NCBI RefSeq assembly: GCF_022539665.2
Contig: NC_081338.1
Location: forward strand, 5,207,679 to 5,271,678
Direction of reading: 5' to 3'
Length of the DNA stretch: 64,000 nucleotides
Source of the DNA: Daphnia carinata
Lineage: Eukaryota > Arthropoda > Branchiopoda > Diplostraca > Daphniidae
Position 1 is the first letter of the stretch. Every line of letters starts with the position of its first letter. The notes beneath the pieces are model-generated. The model worked only from the letters and a program-made list of their open reading frames with translations, was not told where the DNA came from and searched no databases. The position numbers and the translations under genes are program-made. Shown here in pieces: positions 63,085 to 64,000 of this stretch.

Positions 63085-63362
63085 AACAGGCGATGACGTG
63101 GCGACCACGAGGCGACGGGCGAGGCGATGATGGCGCGACGGGCGAAGAGAAGACGTGGCGACGGGCGAGGCGATGACAGCGGGGCAGGGAAGACGTGACG
63201 AAGGACGAGGCGAAGGCGGGGTGACGGGGGCGACGGGCGAAGCGAAAACGGGACGACCACGATGCGAAACGAAGCTACCACGGTGCGATGACGGAATGAC
63301 GGGCGAGGTGAAGACGGACGAGGTGAAGATGGGCGAAGTGAAGACGGGCGACGGGCAAAGTC
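63085..63362. repeat. GC-rich purine minisatellite (GGCGA/GACGGGCGA units)
   Basis: About 280 bp of irregular repeats built from ggcgacgggcgagg, gaagacg and gatgacg words, strongly purine-biased on the plus strand. It directly follows the MITE. It produces open frames on both strands that are simple repeats. Confidence 0.8.
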
Positions 63363-64000
63363 AAAACTTACAATTTTGAAACTGGAAATAGAAAACAAAT
63401 ACAGATTTTTTCACACATTTTTTTCATTTATTACTATTTCACAATTGATTCAAAACTTTAGAGAAGTTCATCGAAAGCAGCCAACATTTACGAACCTTTA
63501 AATATAAAAACAAAACAAGTAAAATCTTCGAGATACGAATTGTTGGTGTTTTATGTCAAAAGCCAGGTTTTTCTAAAACTCAAACGCAAAGTTAGGAAGA
63601 TCAGAAGAATCAATGTTCGATCTCAGGCGTGAGAATAGGAATGGAAATTTAAAAAATCTAGAATCTCTACTGAATAGCAGGCTTTTTCTATAAAATCGTA
63701 TACATGGCAAGGTTTTCAATAGGCATCATTCATTTAAAACTTACAAGTTTGAGCTAAGGTCTGTCGATGGTGTTTTCCAGTATTAAATTCCCTGAAGTAG
63801 TCTGTTCAAACACAATAGGACTCTTCAGTGTTCTGGAGGTGTGTGTTGTTAGGTGTTTTGATCCCCAGAGGTAGCAGAGGAATGATGTTTTCTTCTTGTC
63901 TTTTTGTGGTGTCGAAATAAATTAAAAAGCTGAATGTTTAGTCCAATGTGTAGTGTCTTTTGTTTTTTAATGTCGAGATGGCTTACTAGCTGAAACAGAG
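63363..64000. other. Unannotated right end of the window
   Basis: AT-rich sequence; no supported gene, and no TGGCAATCCG-type terminus that would close the element starting at 60015. Confidence 0.5.

Noticed and set aside
63060-63398. 112-codon minus-strand and 74-codon plus-strand ORFs
   Set aside because: Translations of the minisatellite; repetitive Arg/Pro/Ser or Gly/Asp/Glu strings only.

Overview
This is eukaryotic, arthropod-type DNA: short GT-AG introns (mostly 50-200 bp), an insect/crustacean-type serotonin 5-HT1 receptor pair, small secreted Tyr/Ser/Pro-repeat proteins, and AT-rich intergenic DNA full of poly(A)/poly(T) runs. The compact genes and small introns fit a branchiopod crustacean such as Daphnia; that assignment is inference. 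Exon boundaries were placed by hand from GT/AG signals and checked by codon phase. For the main genes the exon lengths add up to an intact frame.

Layout. 0-1.2 kb: 3' part of the mitochondrial phosphate carrier. 2.8-10.4 kb: a mobile-element region. It holds a decayed element end with two tRNA-like modules and a 20-bp-TIR MITE, then a ~5-kb composite element made of two nearly identical inverted arms (each with a five-exon small gene) around four tRNA-like modules, then a half-deleted TIR element. 11-15 kb: a small secreted Tyr/Ser/Pro-repeat protein and three unrecognised minus-strand gene candidates. 15.8-19.3 kb (-): a CNNM metal transporter. 19.4-20.8 kb (-): an unrecognised Cys-rich gene, head to head with a glutamate carboxypeptidase II homologue (20.8-23.9 kb, +). 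27.4-30.5 and 35.3-38.0 kb (+): two tandem 5-HT1 receptors that share blocks of near-identical exon sequence. 38-49 kb: a gene desert with two X-box-like palindromes. 49.1-53.0 kb: JTB, a GSTCD-type methyltransferase and sialic acid synthase, packed with 58-69 bp between coding regions. 53.5-56.2 kb: RpS4, then a non-coding spliced unit; four consecutive introns each carry one copy of the same H/ACA snoRNA. 57.2 kb: a paralogue of the 11-kb secreted protein. 57.9-63.4 kb: a 2.1-kb TIR element, a third copy of the composite element's arm, another tRNA-like pair, another MITE and a GC-rich minisatellite.

The strongest candidate for something undescribed is the mobile system. At three loci two units face each other with AATAAA signals pointing inward, and degenerate tRNA-like modules sit between them. 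Where outer ends are visible they carry the terminus TGGCAATCCGTTTT. The arms keep their introns, so they spread as DNA, and they carry a GC-rich hairpin cluster near the 3' end. The snoRNA multi-intron host and the patchy gene conversion between the 5-HT1 receptors are the next most informative findings.
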